Of a stretch of 64,000 nucleotides of DNA, positions 46,707-55,931 are shown piece by piece (position 1 is the stretch's first letter; each line of letters starts with the position of its first letter). The DNA comes from Acinetobacter sp. ANC 4169 (GTDB taxonomy: Bacteria > Pseudomonadota > Gammaproteobacteria > Pseudomonadales > Moraxellaceae). A program made the position numbers and the translations under genes. The DNA lies in contig NZ_NEGE01000002.1 of the NCBI RefSeq assembly GCF_002135355.1, forward strand, positions 186,001-250,000, written 5' to 3'. The notes under the pieces were generated by a model that was given only the letters and a program-made list of their open reading frames with translations, ran no database searches and had not been told where the DNA came from.

Positions 46707-47399
46707 ATGAACATGATTGCAATGCTTTGTTTTGTTCTTACGATTGTAGGATATATCTTGGCGAAGAGGCTTTATCGAAAGTTTCCTTATATGCTGCTTT
46801 CCCCTGCACTTTTTGTGCCTTTTTTGTTGATCATTTTCATGGTCATATTTCATATTTCCTATGACACTTATATGCAAGAAAGTCATTGGATTGTGTGGAT
46901 GCTGGGTCCGGCAACCGTTGCCTTTGCCATTCCAATTTTTGAGTATCGTCAGGTCATTAAAGAACATGCCATTTCAATTGGTTTAGGTATTGTGATTGGC
47001 ATGCTGGCAGGTGTGGTCAGTGCTTTTTACCTGGCTAAACTGTTTCAGTTTGATCAGGAAACATCTTATAGTCTCATGGCACGGTCTATTTCGACTCCCT
47101 TTGCGATGGAATTAACTTCACATATAGGCGGTTCGGTGGAACTGGTCATTTTATTTACCATGATTACAGGCATTGCTGGCGGCGTACTTGCAGATGTCGT
47201 GCTCTTAAGTTTAAAGCTCAATTCACGTTTTGCCCAAGGCGCTGCTCTGGGTAATTCGGCACATGGTTTTGGTACCAGTAAGGCCTTCATGCGCCATAAA
47301 GAAGAAGGCGTGGTTGCCTGTTTAAGTATGGTACTTGCAGGGGTATTTATGGTGTTGTTTGGACCTGCGATTATTCATCTGGTTGTTCATTTTCTTTAA
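46707..47399 (+). CDS. lrgB: LrgB-family membrane protein
   Basis: A 230-residue partner of CidA/LrgA with about seven helices: SPALFVPFLLIIFMVIF near 32, GPATVAFAIPIFEYRQVIKEH near 73, ARSISTPFAMELTSHIGG near 127, and GNSAHGFGTSKA near 188. Recent views favour a carboxylate or glycolate exporter rather than a simple holin. It begins one base after the CidA-like gene. Confidence 0.9.
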   Translation: MNMIAMLCFVLTIVGYILAKRLYRKFPYMLLSPALFVPFLLIIFMVIFHISYDTYMQESHWIVWMLGPATVAFAIPIFEYRQVIKEHAISIGLGIVIGMLAGVVSAFYLAKLFQFDQETSYSLMARSISTPFAMELTSHIGGSVELVILFTMITGIAGGVLADVVLLSLKLNSRFAQGAALGNSAHGFGTSKAFMRHKEEGVVACLSMVLAGVFMVLFGPAIIHLVVHFL

Positions 47400-47400
47400 A

Positions 47401-47430
47401 AAAAAAGCATGGTAAATACCATGCTTTTTT
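47401..47430. terminator. Bidirectional terminator
   Basis: A perfect 13-base stem AAAAAAGCATGGT/ACCATGCTTTTTT with a short loop. It separates lrgB from the pilus operon converging on it. Confidence 0.92.
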
Positions 47431-47457
47431 AATTCCTGGTTTCTCGGAGATTAAGCT

Positions 47458-47892
47458 TTAATAATCTATATTAATAATAATATGGTCATGATAATCCCCG
47501 GCAGCCAGGTTTGCTAAATTCACAGTGCCTAATCGGGCAACAATCACATAGCTATGAGCGGCCTTTTTTTTCTGATTGGTGATTACCTGCCACTGTGAAC
47601 CGGCATCACCAGACAGCTCATATTTGACATCTATCGTGTTTTTCAGTTTTGTATAAGCCAATGCAGACTCATTTTTTAGAGTACTGCTACCGCTACTATT
47701 CAGCATATTCTGACTGTCAAAAGTAATGTTAAACGCTGTATCACACTTCGCGGTTAACTGAATAGACGAAGTTGCTCCAGAGCCAGGCTGTAAACGAATG
47801 GTTCCAGCACCGGTATCGGAAATTGTACAAAGCGCATATGCGCTGGAGCATGTAAAGAAGAAAACACTACTCGCCAAAATTTTTAAAATCAT
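47458..47892 (-). CDS. Spore-coat-U pilin-like protein, last gene of pilus operon
   Basis: A 144-residue secreted SCPU protein: signal peptide (MILKILASSVFFFTCSSAYA), then ALCTISDTGAGTIRL, the QLTAKCDTAFNITFDS core and a terminal GDYHDHIIINIDY donor-strand-like end. In Csu systems this position holds the tip adhesin CsuE, of about 330 residues with two domains. This one has a single domain, so it is either a minimal tip or a capping minor pilin. GGGAG precedes the ATG by about 9 bases; 15 bases separate it from the usher stop. Confidence 0.85.
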   Translation of the reverse strand: MILKILASSVFFFTCSSAYALCTISDTGAGTIRLQPGSGATSSIQLTAKCDTAFNITFDSQNMLNSSGSSTLKNESALAYTKLKNTIDVKYELSGDAGSQWQVITNQKKKAAHSYVIVARLGTVNLANLAAGDYHDHIIINIDY

Positions 47893-47907
47893 TGTCTTTA
47901 TACTCCC

Positions 47908-50247
47908 TTATTTACACAGCAGCTGTAATGGGACACGACTGGCCTCATTGCTTTTAAAGCTGAAATCAACCGTACAGGCTTCATTCGAAGATAGCTGTAC
48001 ATGTAACTGATGCGGCCCATCAGTCATTCCATAGACGGTGACGAGATGATCACTGCCGATTGGGTAAATATCTGCCTGATTTCCATCCACGCTAACCTGG
48101 CTGCCCTGCGCTAAAGGCTGCCCCGCCAAATCGACAAGTTTTATATCCACTTCACGTGTATGAATGACAGGAAATTCAACAATATAGCCACGCTTATTCA
48201 GCGGCATAATGGTTTTACGAGCTGTAGTTACCTTATCTTCTATCTGTAACTGGTTTTCATTAAATGAAAGATGCTGATTAGTATAGGCAATTAAATCATG
48301 GACAAATATTTCACCATTTTTGTTGGTTTTACCTATATATAAATCATTGCGATAAACATCAACATTCGGGCTATCGGTAACTTTGACCAGAGAGAAACCG
48401 TTATTCACCGATTTGGTTAAATCTACGCTATGTCCCAACCAGGTTAATGCCCCATGAAAAGTTGCGCTATAACTGTCGTTAGAACCCGTTTTTAGATATT
48501 GCAGGTCTAAATCACCCGCTTGGGTTTTGACACGGGTCGCGACATTGCCGGTATTTTGTTCATTTGCACGTCCCAGGCCAACCGCATAGTCCATACCTAC
48601 AGCATTAGAGCTGGTTTTCACCAAACTAAGATTGGTCGAATCTGAATCAGTCTGGTTAAAATAGGCAGCATGTTTATCATCGAAACGGTAACTGAGTGAT
48701 AAATCGACACGATTATTATCCTGATTCACTGCATCATAACTGAAGCCTAAAGACATGCTTAAATTATCAAATAAACTGCGGCTATTACGCAGTGAAAAAA
48801 TACGTTGATCTTCTCGTTCTGCACTTTTTCTATATTGCTGTTCTATATAGGTAAAAGATAAATTTCCCAGCACAGGTATACCTGATTTGGACAAATAAAA
48901 AAGGTTTTCTTGTTCAGGCAAAAAGTGTTCTTTTTGATCTTCCATGCCTAACATACGAAAATTACGACTATAATATTGTGATTTTAATCCCAGACTGTAT
49001 TTATCTTTATCTCTTTTAAACTCTGTACTTAGCGTATAACCATCGCTGCTTTTCGCATCACTATAAGCCGAATTGATTTCTAATAATCCAAGTTTATATA
49101 AATATTGGCTCCACAGTAATCCGGTACTGGTTAAAGCACGACTATAATCAGCCACCATGCCCAAAGTGGTGCTATCGGTCATTCCTCGCCTTAAATAAGC
49201 ACTCGCAAACCATTCACGATAATCATCGCTTTCTTCACTATAGTTATAGCGTAACTTACCGCTTGATATACTGTAATCCGTTAAACCTTGTTTTAATAAG
49301 CGCTCACTGACAAATATAGGGATATTTTGCACAGTCTTGTTTCCCATAATGTCTTCAATCACCATATCGGCGCTGCCTAGACCCCGAAAATTAATATTAC
49401 TGTTAATATTAAATTCACCCGGATTTATTTTAGAGTTATAGGCTTTATTACCGTTAATAATTAAATCAATTGTGGATTGAACCAGTGCACTGCCTTTAAA
49501 TGAAGGCGTATTCCAGTAAACGAAATCTGGCCGCGAAGTAAAATTGGTCCCCCAGCGAAAACCGCCAAAATAATAAGACTGGGATAATCCGGTATTGGTA
49601 CTGACAATATCGCCCAATTGCAAAGTGGTCAGATGTTTTGGAAATTCAAATATCAGCGTGGTATTTAACCGGGTATTGGTATTGAAGTCTTCGCCACTAT
49701 TTGCAAATTTTTTTCGAAAAATATGGCTGCTATTAAAAAAAGTATTTTTCCAAAATATGCCTAAATCTGCGACGGCGTTTGCCTGTTTTGAATAATCTCC
49801 GTTTTGATAAAAGGCATCATAATTTAAAAAGCCACCTAAACCGGGCAATTCCGGCATTTGAATTTCATTATTTTGAATATGCTGGCTCAGCATATAACGG
49901 GCTGGAATATTAATTTTTAACAGCTGTAAATCGGTATCTTCCTCAAGATGAATATCCGTTTGAGAAAGCAGGCAATAGGCTATTCCCTTTTGAGTAATCT
50001 GCTGGAATTTGGCAAGATCCATAAAATTTGCCTGCAGCACACTGCACTCAATATATTTATTCTGTTCAACCACACTAAGCATCGCATCCTGATGCTGATC
50101 TATACCGTTAATCCATAAGCCAAGAATGGCATCTTGCTGTAATTCATCTTTGTTTTCAGGTATAGGCAATTCATTTGCCAAAGCATAATCTGCTCGCACC
50201 AAGGTCAAAAGCGCAAGGAATATAAGATTATATTTTGCTTTAAGCAT
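47908..50247 (-). CDS. Outer-membrane usher of an archaic chaperone-usher pilus
   Basis: A 779-residue CsuD-like usher: signal peptide to ~25, N-terminal domain, a 24-strand pore region (repeated GLSQSYYFGGFRWGTNF, DLSLSYRFDDKHAAYF) and a C-terminal domain with two cysteines (ACTVDF...QLLCK). It recruits chaperone-subunit complexes and builds the pilus through the outer membrane. A little shorter than CsuD (~830). It starts five bases after the chaperone stop. Confidence 0.92.
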   Translation of the reverse strand: MLKAKYNLIFLALLTLVRADYALANELPIPENKDELQQDAILGLWINGIDQHQDAMLSVVEQNKYIECSVLQANFMDLAKFQQITQKGIAYCLLSQTDIHLEEDTDLQLLKINIPARYMLSQHIQNNEIQMPELPGLGGFLNYDAFYQNGDYSKQANAVADLGIFWKNTFFNSSHIFRKKFANSGEDFNTNTRLNTTLIFEFPKHLTTLQLGDIVSTNTGLSQSYYFGGFRWGTNFTSRPDFVYWNTPSFKGSALVQSTIDLIINGNKAYNSKINPGEFNINSNINFRGLGSADMVIEDIMGNKTVQNIPIFVSERLLKQGLTDYSISSGKLRYNYSEESDDYREWFASAYLRRGMTDSTTLGMVADYSRALTSTGLLWSQYLYKLGLLEINSAYSDAKSSDGYTLSTEFKRDKDKYSLGLKSQYYSRNFRMLGMEDQKEHFLPEQENLFYLSKSGIPVLGNLSFTYIEQQYRKSAEREDQRIFSLRNSRSLFDNLSMSLGFSYDAVNQDNNRVDLSLSYRFDDKHAAYFNQTDSDSTNLSLVKTSSNAVGMDYAVGLGRANEQNTGNVATRVKTQAGDLDLQYLKTGSNDSYSATFHGALTWLGHSVDLTKSVNNGFSLVKVTDSPNVDVYRNDLYIGKTNKNGEIFVHDLIAYTNQHLSFNENQLQIEDKVTTARKTIMPLNKRGYIVEFPVIHTREVDIKLVDLAGQPLAQGSQVSVDGNQADIYPIGSDHLVTVYGMTDGPHQLHVQLSSNEACTVDFSFKSNEASRVPLQLLCK

Positions 50248-50252
50248 ATATT

Positions 50253-50981
50253 TTAGTGCTCCGCAATATCATAAACTACGGCACTTTTTTTGGCATCGGA
50301 CTGCATGACAAATTTTAATTTTTTTGCAGAAGCATTCCATCCCTCCAAAGGAATAGAAACTTCACGTTTAGGCAAAACATATTTCATGGTATCGACATCT
50401 TTAAGCACTTTGCCTGATGCATCTTGAATGCTGAACTTGGTCATTTGAAAATGTGCTGTACCACTATTTTTTGCCTTTAATACGGTATTCTGTTTGGCAT
50501 CCTGCGCAAGGTAAAAGGACATCTCCGGTTGGAAACCGCTTCCTACAAATACAGGCACACTAAAATTCAGCGCAATGCTCATTCCGGTTTTTTGTAAGGG
50601 TGATGGAATCTCGTTGAATTTTACCCGCCAGGTCCCTTGTTGTTGTAAGTTCATGGCTTCAATAGATTGGCGAAATCCAAATCGAATGACTTTATTTCCA
50701 TCGGGTTTTAAAATCAGTGCCTTGGGATTAACAACCAGGTCTGTATCGGGTGTTAAAACATCATTGCCTTGTTCATCCTGAGACCAGCGAAATACGCTAA
50801 CTTCATAGGTACGGTCTGATTTTTCACCTTTGGTATTTAGTGTTGCCGTAGTGCTACGCTGTTCACGCTCACCGGAAATATATAATTGAACTGGAGATAT
50901 CGTCAGATCTGCATGTGCTATGGACTGCATGAAAGTCAGTAAAGCAAAAACAAGACTTGCTTTATTCGTTATAGTTCGCAT
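50253..50981 (-). CDS. Periplasmic pilus chaperone (CsuC-like)
   Basis: A 242-residue two-domain immunoglobulin-fold chaperone that folds pilins by donor-strand complementation. Signal peptide then ADLTISPVQLYI; NPKALILKPDGNKVIRFGFR (~93-112) holds the conserved subunit-binding positions; GTWRVKFNEIP leads to the second domain. I start at MRTITNKASLV; seven codons upstream also lie in frame. It sits between the pilin genes and the usher as in csuC. Confidence 0.92.
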   Translation of the reverse strand: MRTITNKASLVFALLTFMQSIAHADLTISPVQLYISGEREQRSTTATLNTKGEKSDRTYEVSVFRWSQDEQGNDVLTPDTDLVVNPKALILKPDGNKVIRFGFRQSIEAMNLQQQGTWRVKFNEIPSPLQKTGMSIALNFSVPVFVGSGFQPEMSFYLAQDAKQNTVLKAKNSGTAHFQMTKFSIQDASGKVLKDVDTMKYVLPKREVSIPLEGWNASAKKLKFVMQSDAKKSAVVYDIAEH

Positions 50982-51075
50982 ATTTCTTTTACCCCAGTAC
51001 AAATTAATATTTTTAGCGTCACAATTAAAAATGCATAAAAGGTAAATGGCTTACCTTTTATGCGATTATTAAGAA

Positions 51076-51543
51076 TTAATATTCAACATATACATGAAAT
51101 ACATCAGTATATAAACCAGCGGGTGTCGTTGCTGTAATTGAGTCTGAAACACGCATAGACAAACTATAATCTGCTTTGATATATCCTGGTTGAGGTAAAT
51201 AGACCATAGGATATCGCAACGGCAAACCTGTACCTGTTTGTGCATTTTGTATAGTTATTTGCGTCTTTAACCAATTATTATTGGCATTAGAAACATATGA
51301 ATAGGTCTGACCTGCATCCCATTTATCAGACGTTGTATAAATGCCGTAAGGGACATTACAAGTTACTGAAAAGTTTTCCGTGGTCCAAGTATTGTCTTCT
51401 TTTAAAATCAGACCTGATGGAACATCTGCAATCGTACATTGCTTTGCAATTTCCACACTCATAGGAATAGATGAAGTCGCTGTAGCAGCAAATGCCGGAC
51501 ATCCCATCATCAGTGTTGTAATTGCTAAGAGCATTTTTTTCAT
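51076..51543 (-). CDS. Spore-coat-U pilin subunit 4
   Basis: A 155-residue secreted SCPU pilin. Signal peptide to ~20 (GCPAFAATAT), SIPMSVEIAKQCTIADV, one internal disulfide cysteine pair (QCTIAD / VTCNVPYG), and the conserved TTPAGLYTDVFHVYVEY C-terminus. AGGAT lies about 8 bases before the ATG. Fourth of four adjacent pilin genes; similar to, but not a copy of, its neighbours. Confidence 0.9.
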   Translation of the reverse strand: MKKMLLAITTLMMGCPAFAATATSSIPMSVEIAKQCTIADVPSGLILKEDNTWTTENFSVTCNVPYGIYTTSDKWDAGQTYSYVSNANNNWLKTQITIQNAQTGTGLPLRYPMVYLPQPGYIKADYSLSMRVSDSITATTPAGLYTDVFHVYVEY

Positions 51544-51570
51544 GATTTTATCCTCAATGAAATTGCAAAC

Positions 51571-52044
51571 TTAGTAATCAACACTAATGTTTAAGGTATC
51601 GTTATAGAAACCTGCAGGAGTTGTTGCCACGACAGCAGCGACAAGTGCAGCATTCACGTTATATGTATCTACCGTTAAACCAGGCTGAGACAATGCTGTA
51701 CCTACATTGACAGGTACAGCTGTACCGTTTAAATCCACAGCAATATGAGTATTTAAAGTATGGCTTGCATTGGTTGTCGATTTAACAAAAGTGGTTGCAT
51801 TGGTTGTATTGGTCGTGCTGGTACTAATGCTATACGGTGTATTGCAAGTCACTTTAAAGTTACCTGTACCGCTTGTTGTATCATTTGGAATAACAATATT
51901 CGTTGATACATCACTAATGGTACATTTTTTAGAAATGGTTAAACTGACTGGAATGCTTGCTGAAGTTGTGGCAGCTTGAGTCTGTACTAAAGCACTCGAT
52001 AAAGCCGCAATAACAACTAAAGAAATTTTTGTTAATGTTTTCAT
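51571..52044 (-). CDS. Spore-coat-U pilin subunit 3
   Basis: A 157-residue SCPU pilin: signal peptide MKTLTKISLVVIAALSSALV, then TSASIPVSLTISKKCTISDV, VTCNTPYSIST, a Thr/Asn-rich middle (TTNTTNATTF) and TTPAGFYNDTLNISVDY. I start at the ATG preceded by GAG; another ATG four codons earlier is possible. The Thr-rich region and high small-residue content suggest the major shaft subunit, which is inference. Confidence 0.9.
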   Translation of the reverse strand: MKTLTKISLVVIAALSSALVQTQAATTSASIPVSLTISKKCTISDVSTNIVIPNDTTSGTGNFKVTCNTPYSISTSTTNTTNATTFVKSTTNASHTLNTHIAVDLNGTAVPVNVGTALSQPGLTVDTYNVNAALVAAVVATTPAGFYNDTLNISVDY

Positions 52045-52080
52045 GGTTTTTCTCATTTGTTTTTTGAGTTGAAGTGAAAA

Positions 52081-52575
52081 TTAATAATTTACAGTCACAC
52101 GGAATGTGTCTGTATACACACCGGCTGGTGTAGTTGCTGTGGTTGGATTAGAGAGATTAAAGTTGAGAATCGCACCAACTGGTGTTCCAACTGTCCCATG
52201 TCGCGTATACCAATCTCTAGTCGAAGATCCCAGATTTGTTACATTATTAAATATTGTTCCACCCACTGAATAATTCACACGAATGTTCATTGGCAACCCC
52301 ACACCATTTGGATTTTTTAGTTGTAGGTTTCCACTTTCTAAAGAGTCTGTTGTGATCCTAAAAGTAAAGTCAGGAATATTACATATCATTGTGAAACCAC
52401 CTGTTGTATCCGTGCCATCTTCAGGGACCACAACAGAGGAACTTAAATTCGAAATAGTACAGCTTTTAGGTATATCTACCCCCATAGGAATACTGGCTGT
52501 CGTAGTATCGGCTTGAACCAAGCCACTCCCCAATAACACAGCTAAAGTTGCAGCTGATTGAATCAATATTTTCAT
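52081..52575 (-). CDS. Spore-coat-U pilin subunit 2
   Basis: A 164-residue SCPU pilin with signal peptide (MKILIQSAATLAVLLGSGLV...), TTTASIPMGVDIPKSCTISNL, MICNIPDFTF and TTPAGVYTDTFRVTVNY at the end. I begin at the ATG with GAGAG upstream; 13 codons of frame before it are non-signal text. Between subunits 1 and 3 with short spacers, so co-transcribed. Confidence 0.9.
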   Translation of the reverse strand: MKILIQSAATLAVLLGSGLVQADTTTASIPMGVDIPKSCTISNLSSSVVVPEDGTDTTGGFTMICNIPDFTFRITTDSLESGNLQLKNPNGVGLPMNIRVNYSVGGTIFNNVTNLGSSTRDWYTRHGTVGTPVGAILNFNLSNPTTATTPAGVYTDTFRVTVNY

Positions 52576-52600
52576 TGTTATGCTCTCATAAAATGAGTGA

Positions 52601-53068
52601 TTAAAAAGTTGCATCCAAATACAAGACGTCCTGATAAACCCCAGCAGGTGTTGTTGTATGCACTGGACTTGCCAGATTTATACTGATTGTTCCAAGCTCG
52701 GAACTTGATGGGTCTAATACTTGAATCTGTTTAACACCATCCAGTTGATAAATGTTCCCCATAAAACTGACCTTGACGATGGTATTCAACTTCCCCCCAT
52801 TGTCTATTTTGACTGAAGTTGAAATATCTCCATCTTTTAACGACTTTGAACTGATTTGCAGTTGAAAATTTTTATTACAGTTCAAGGTAAAATTTCCGCT
52901 AGTAACTGCACCATTTTCAGAAACAATAATTTGTGGACTGACATTGGAAAATTGACAACTCACAGGAATAGTCGTAACAACATCGATCGAAGATGTTTGT
53001 TTTGCAGGATAAATATTTCCTGAAAATTGCAATAAAATAAGCATCAACAAAATGTTGGCAAATTTCAT
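52601..53068 (-). CDS. Spore-coat-U pilin subunit 1, first gene of pilus operon
   Basis: A 155-residue SCPU pilin: signal peptide (MKFANILLMLILLQFSG...), SSIDVVTTIPVSCQFSNV, LNCNKNFQLQIS and TTPAGVYQDVLYLDATF. The most divergent of the four pilins. The ATG follows AAGGG at a good distance. It heads the operon of four pilins, chaperone, usher and terminal SCPU protein; its promoter must lie in the AT-rich region upstream. Confidence 0.88.
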   Translation of the reverse strand: MKFANILLMLILLQFSGNIYPAKQTSSIDVVTTIPVSCQFSNVSPQIIVSENGAVTSGNFTLNCNKNFQLQISSKSLKDGDISTSVKIDNGGKLNTIVKVSFMGNIYQLDGVKQIQVLDPSSSELGTISINLASPVHTTTPAGVYQDVLYLDATF

Positions 53069-53104
53069 ACGACATCCCTTTATCAGCATCGCGAGTTCAA
53101 TCAA

Positions 53105-53484
53105 AAATGATTATGGCTAATTAAAAGCGAAATAAATTGAGATTGATATCACTGTAATTGGGTATATTGATCACAAAACAACAACATTTAAAATATTTTA
53201 AAAATTAAATATTTAAGAAATAATCATTAAGATTCAGCACTATAAATTCACTATATGTATTTTTATGTAACTTTCGATTTTTAATTTTTTTAATAAAATA
53301 TTTTTGTCATTCTTTTTATATAATTTTGAGTGTAATATATTTTTCACTTAATTTATTATTTGAATATTTAACAAATCCTATATTTATTTAAGTTTTTTCT
53401 TCATCATAAAATCATTCAATCTTTCCTGCTTTAATCTTCCCTTGTATAAAAAAAATTTTAAAAATCCATACATAAAATTCTTTT
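53105..53484. other. Very AT-rich region upstream of the pilus operon
   Basis: About 380 bases with long A/T runs and hardly any G/C, between the pilus operon (leaving leftwards) and the cob operon's 3' end. No gene. It probably carries the pilus promoter and, by composition, may be bound by H-NS-like proteins. No box is confidently placed. Confidence 0.45.
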
Positions 53485-54246
53485 TCAAGCTTGTAAAGCA
53501 GATGGAAAATATAAAGATAAACTGATGACGAAACTCAACAGACTGACCACTTCTACAATTTCAATACTGGCACCAACGGTATCTCCGGTAATGCCGCCAA
53601 TACGCTGTATAAATTTGGCTCTTAAATAAAGTACAGTCGCTATAAAACAGACGCTGCTTAAAATACCGGACCAGCCCCAATATGCTGATATCAGCAAACA
53701 CAAAATAATTATGCAAATTGCAGCAGTTTTGGGAATAAACTCAGCCATGGAAGATCCCAGACCTTGGGTACGGACATAGCGCGTACTTAAAAATAACATC
53801 AGAGGGACTAAACGCCCCAGCAGCGGAAATAAAACTAGCGCTGAATAAAGTTGCTGTTCTAACAACACATAAATGGCTGACCATTTTAACAAGCACACAA
53901 TGAATAGGCTCAGTACGCCAATCGGGCCACAACTCGGGTCTTTCATGATGGCTAAGGTACGTTCAGCATTACCAAAGCCGCCCACCCAGGCATCGGCAGT
54001 ATCAGCCAAGCCATCCAGATGCAAACCGCCTGTTAGCCAAATCCAGACCACCAGCACCAAACTGCTTAATAAGATGATTGGAATTGCCTGCAAACTCAGT
54101 GCGAGTCCAAACAGGATTAACCCGATCATCAAACCCACGATTGGATAAAACAGCAAGGATTGCCCATTTTGCTGTTTCGTAGGCATTGCTTTCAGTTGTA
54201 TGGGGAAAGTCGTTAAAAACTGGAGTGCGATCAAAAATGGAGTCAT
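53485..54246 (-). CDS. cobS: Cobalamin synthase
   Basis: Adenosylcobinamide-GDP ribazoletransferase, 253 residues, with multiple membrane helices: joins adenosylcobinamide-GDP with alpha-ribazole to finish cobalamin (or its 5'-phosphate). The motif GGLHLDGLADTADAWVGGFG (~68-87) is the metal-binding signature, followed by MKDPSCGPIGVLS. Last gene of the set, one base after the phosphatase gene. Confidence 0.95.
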   Translation of the reverse strand: MTPFLIALQFLTTFPIQLKAMPTKQQNGQSLLFYPIVGLMIGLILFGLALSLQAIPIILLSSLVLVVWIWLTGGLHLDGLADTADAWVGGFGNAERTLAIMKDPSCGPIGVLSLFIVCLLKWSAIYVLLEQQLYSALVLFPLLGRLVPLMLFLSTRYVRTQGLGSSMAEFIPKTAAICIIILCLLISAYWGWSGILSSVCFIATVLYLRAKFIQRIGGITGDTVGASIEIVEVVSLLSFVISLSLYFPSALQA

Positions 54247-54247
54247 G

Positions 54248-54859
54248 TTATTGCTCCAGATATTGAAGTGTTAAATTGTCATGCAAAGCAAAGCGGTTCA
54301 GTTGCCCAAGTTCTGCCGACATTTTCAGAATATTATCCAGCGGCTGATTCATTGCCAGACATTTTAACAGTTTAATCACACCGCCATGGGTGACCACCAG
54401 TACATGTTCAAACTGCTCGTGTTGCATATAAGTCTGAATCTGCTGTAGTGCTTGATTGATTCGCAGATGAAACTGCTGCAGGGTTTCAGCATTTGGCGGA
54501 CTAAACTGGGAGGGTTTCTCCCAGAATTGCGCCAGTAATTCCGGCTGGGTTGCATAAATGCTTTGGGTCGAAAGGGCTTCCCAGTCACCAAAATGCATTT
54601 CTTGCAAATTGGCATCCAGTATCACTTCAAGTTTCAGTTTGAGGGCCAATTCATCTGCAAATACACGGCAGCGTTGCAAAGGTGAACTGATTATGGCATC
54701 CCAAACCAAAGCCTTAGGATCATGCTGTAACGCTTGCTCTACTGTCTGACGCATTTGCTGCCAGCCAGACTCGGTCAAGGCATCATCCGTAGACCCCCGC
54801 AAAGTATGGCTTAAACTGGTTTCACCATGACGCAGCAGATCAATGCGATACATGTTCAT
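54248..54859 (-). CDS. cobC: Alpha-ribazole phosphatase / histidine phosphatase
   Basis: A 203-residue phosphoglycerate-mutase-like enzyme with catalytic DLLRHGETSL (His11 region), SPLQRCR near 61, and VVTHGGVIKLL near 155, all catalytic residues in place. In this operon it should remove phosphate from alpha-ribazole-5'-phosphate or cobalamin-5'-phosphate. Confidence 0.92.
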   Translation of the reverse strand: MNMYRIDLLRHGETSLSHTLRGSTDDALTESGWQQMRQTVEQALQHDPKALVWDAIISSPLQRCRVFADELALKLKLEVILDANLQEMHFGDWEALSTQSIYATQPELLAQFWEKPSQFSPPNAETLQQFHLRINQALQQIQTYMQHEQFEHVLVVTHGGVIKLLKCLAMNQPLDNILKMSAELGQLNRFALHDNLTLQYLEQ

Positions 54860-54878
54860 ATCCTAAATAAAAAACCCA

Positions 54879-55931
54879 TTAAACCTTGTCGCCAATCACT
54901 GCCGCTTCAGCAAAAGTCGCCATATTGTTATGCAGGCTGCAGGCCAACTTGATGATTCCTAAAGCCGCACCGGCACCACTGCCTTCTCCCAAACGTAAAT
55001 TCAGCTTGAGTAAGGGACTGGCATTCAGCTCTTGCAATAAACGCAGATGCCCATATTCAGCCGATTGATGACCAAACAGCATCCATTCACGTACTGCCGG
55101 ATTTAAACGTACCGCTACCAAAGCCGATGCCGTACTAATGAATCCGTCCACCACCATGGCCAGGCCCAGTTGCGCACAACGAATATAGGCACCCACCATG
55201 GCTGCAACTTCCAGACCGCCAACGGCGCATAGTGCCTTGAAAGCATCCTGACCGACATATTGCTGATGTAAAGCCAAAGCCTGATTAATCACATTTTTTT
55301 TATGGTTAAGTTGTTCTGCACGAATGCCTGTACCCACGCCGGTCAATTGCTCGGCAGGTTCATTCAGTAAAAAACAGGCGACCGCAGAAGCGGAACAGGT
55401 ATTGCCAATGCCCATTTCCCCTGCCACATAAATAGATGCCCCATGCGCTACAGCCTGTTCCACACTTTTTGCACCCAGCATCATGGCCTCGGCACATTGC
55501 GCTTCGGTCATGGCCGGCTGTTTGGCGAAGTTAGCCGTGCCCGGAATAATGCAATGTCGTTCGACACCGGCATATTCATAAGCATCACCGACAGAACCGC
55601 AGTCAATGACTTGCAGTTTGGCCTGATATTCTTTGGCAATCACGCTGATGCAGGCACCACCACCAGTAAAGTTTTGCAGCATCTGCCGGGTTACAGCTTG
55701 CGGATAAGCCGAAATATTTTCTTCCATCACCCCATGGTCACCGGCAAAAATGCTGATCCAGGGCTGGTTGATATTGGGACGCGGATTGTTTTGCAAACTG
55801 GCCAGTTGAATCGCAACATTTTCCAGTTCGGAAAGTGAACCGGTCGGTTTGGTTAACTGTAATTGACGCTCTGTAGCCTGTAGTCTGGCTTCTGCACTCG
55901 GCGTTTTACACGCATCTAACCACCAGTTCAT
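54879..55931 (-). CDS. cobT: Nicotinate-nucleotide-DMB phosphoribosyltransferase
   Basis: A 350-residue enzyme that activates the lower-ligand base (5,6-dimethylbenzimidazole or a related purine or benzimidazole) as the alpha-ribotide. Motifs: FAGDHGVMEENISAYPQ near 72, NFTGGGACISV near 95, the GEMGIGNTCSASAVAC block near 174, and the C-terminal LRLGEGSGAGAALGI near 316, whose Glu is catalytic. The ATG overlaps the cobU stop by one base (TAATG) with GGAGAG just upstream, so translation is coupled; a 14-codon in-frame extension upstream lies inside cobU. Confidence 0.95.
   Translation of the reverse strand: MNWWLDACKTPSAEARLQATERQLQLTKPTGSLSELENVAIQLASLQNNPRPNINQPWISIFAGDHGVMEENISAYPQAVTRQMLQNFTGGGACISVIAKEYQAKLQVIDCGSVGDAYEYAGVERHCIIPGTANFAKQPAMTEAQCAEAMMLGAKSVEQAVAHGASIYVAGEMGIGNTCSASAVACFLLNEPAEQLTGVGTGIRAEQLNHKKNVINQALALHQQYVGQDAFKALCAVGGLEVAAMVGAYIRCAQLGLAMVVDGFISTASALVAVRLNPAVREWMLFGHQSAEYGHLRLLQELNASPLLKLNLRLGEGSGAGAALGIIKLACSLHNNMATFAEAAVIGDKV

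Noticed and set aside
55443-55838. A 131-codon frame opposite cobT
   Set aside because: Shadow of cobT; no start signals or recognisable domain.
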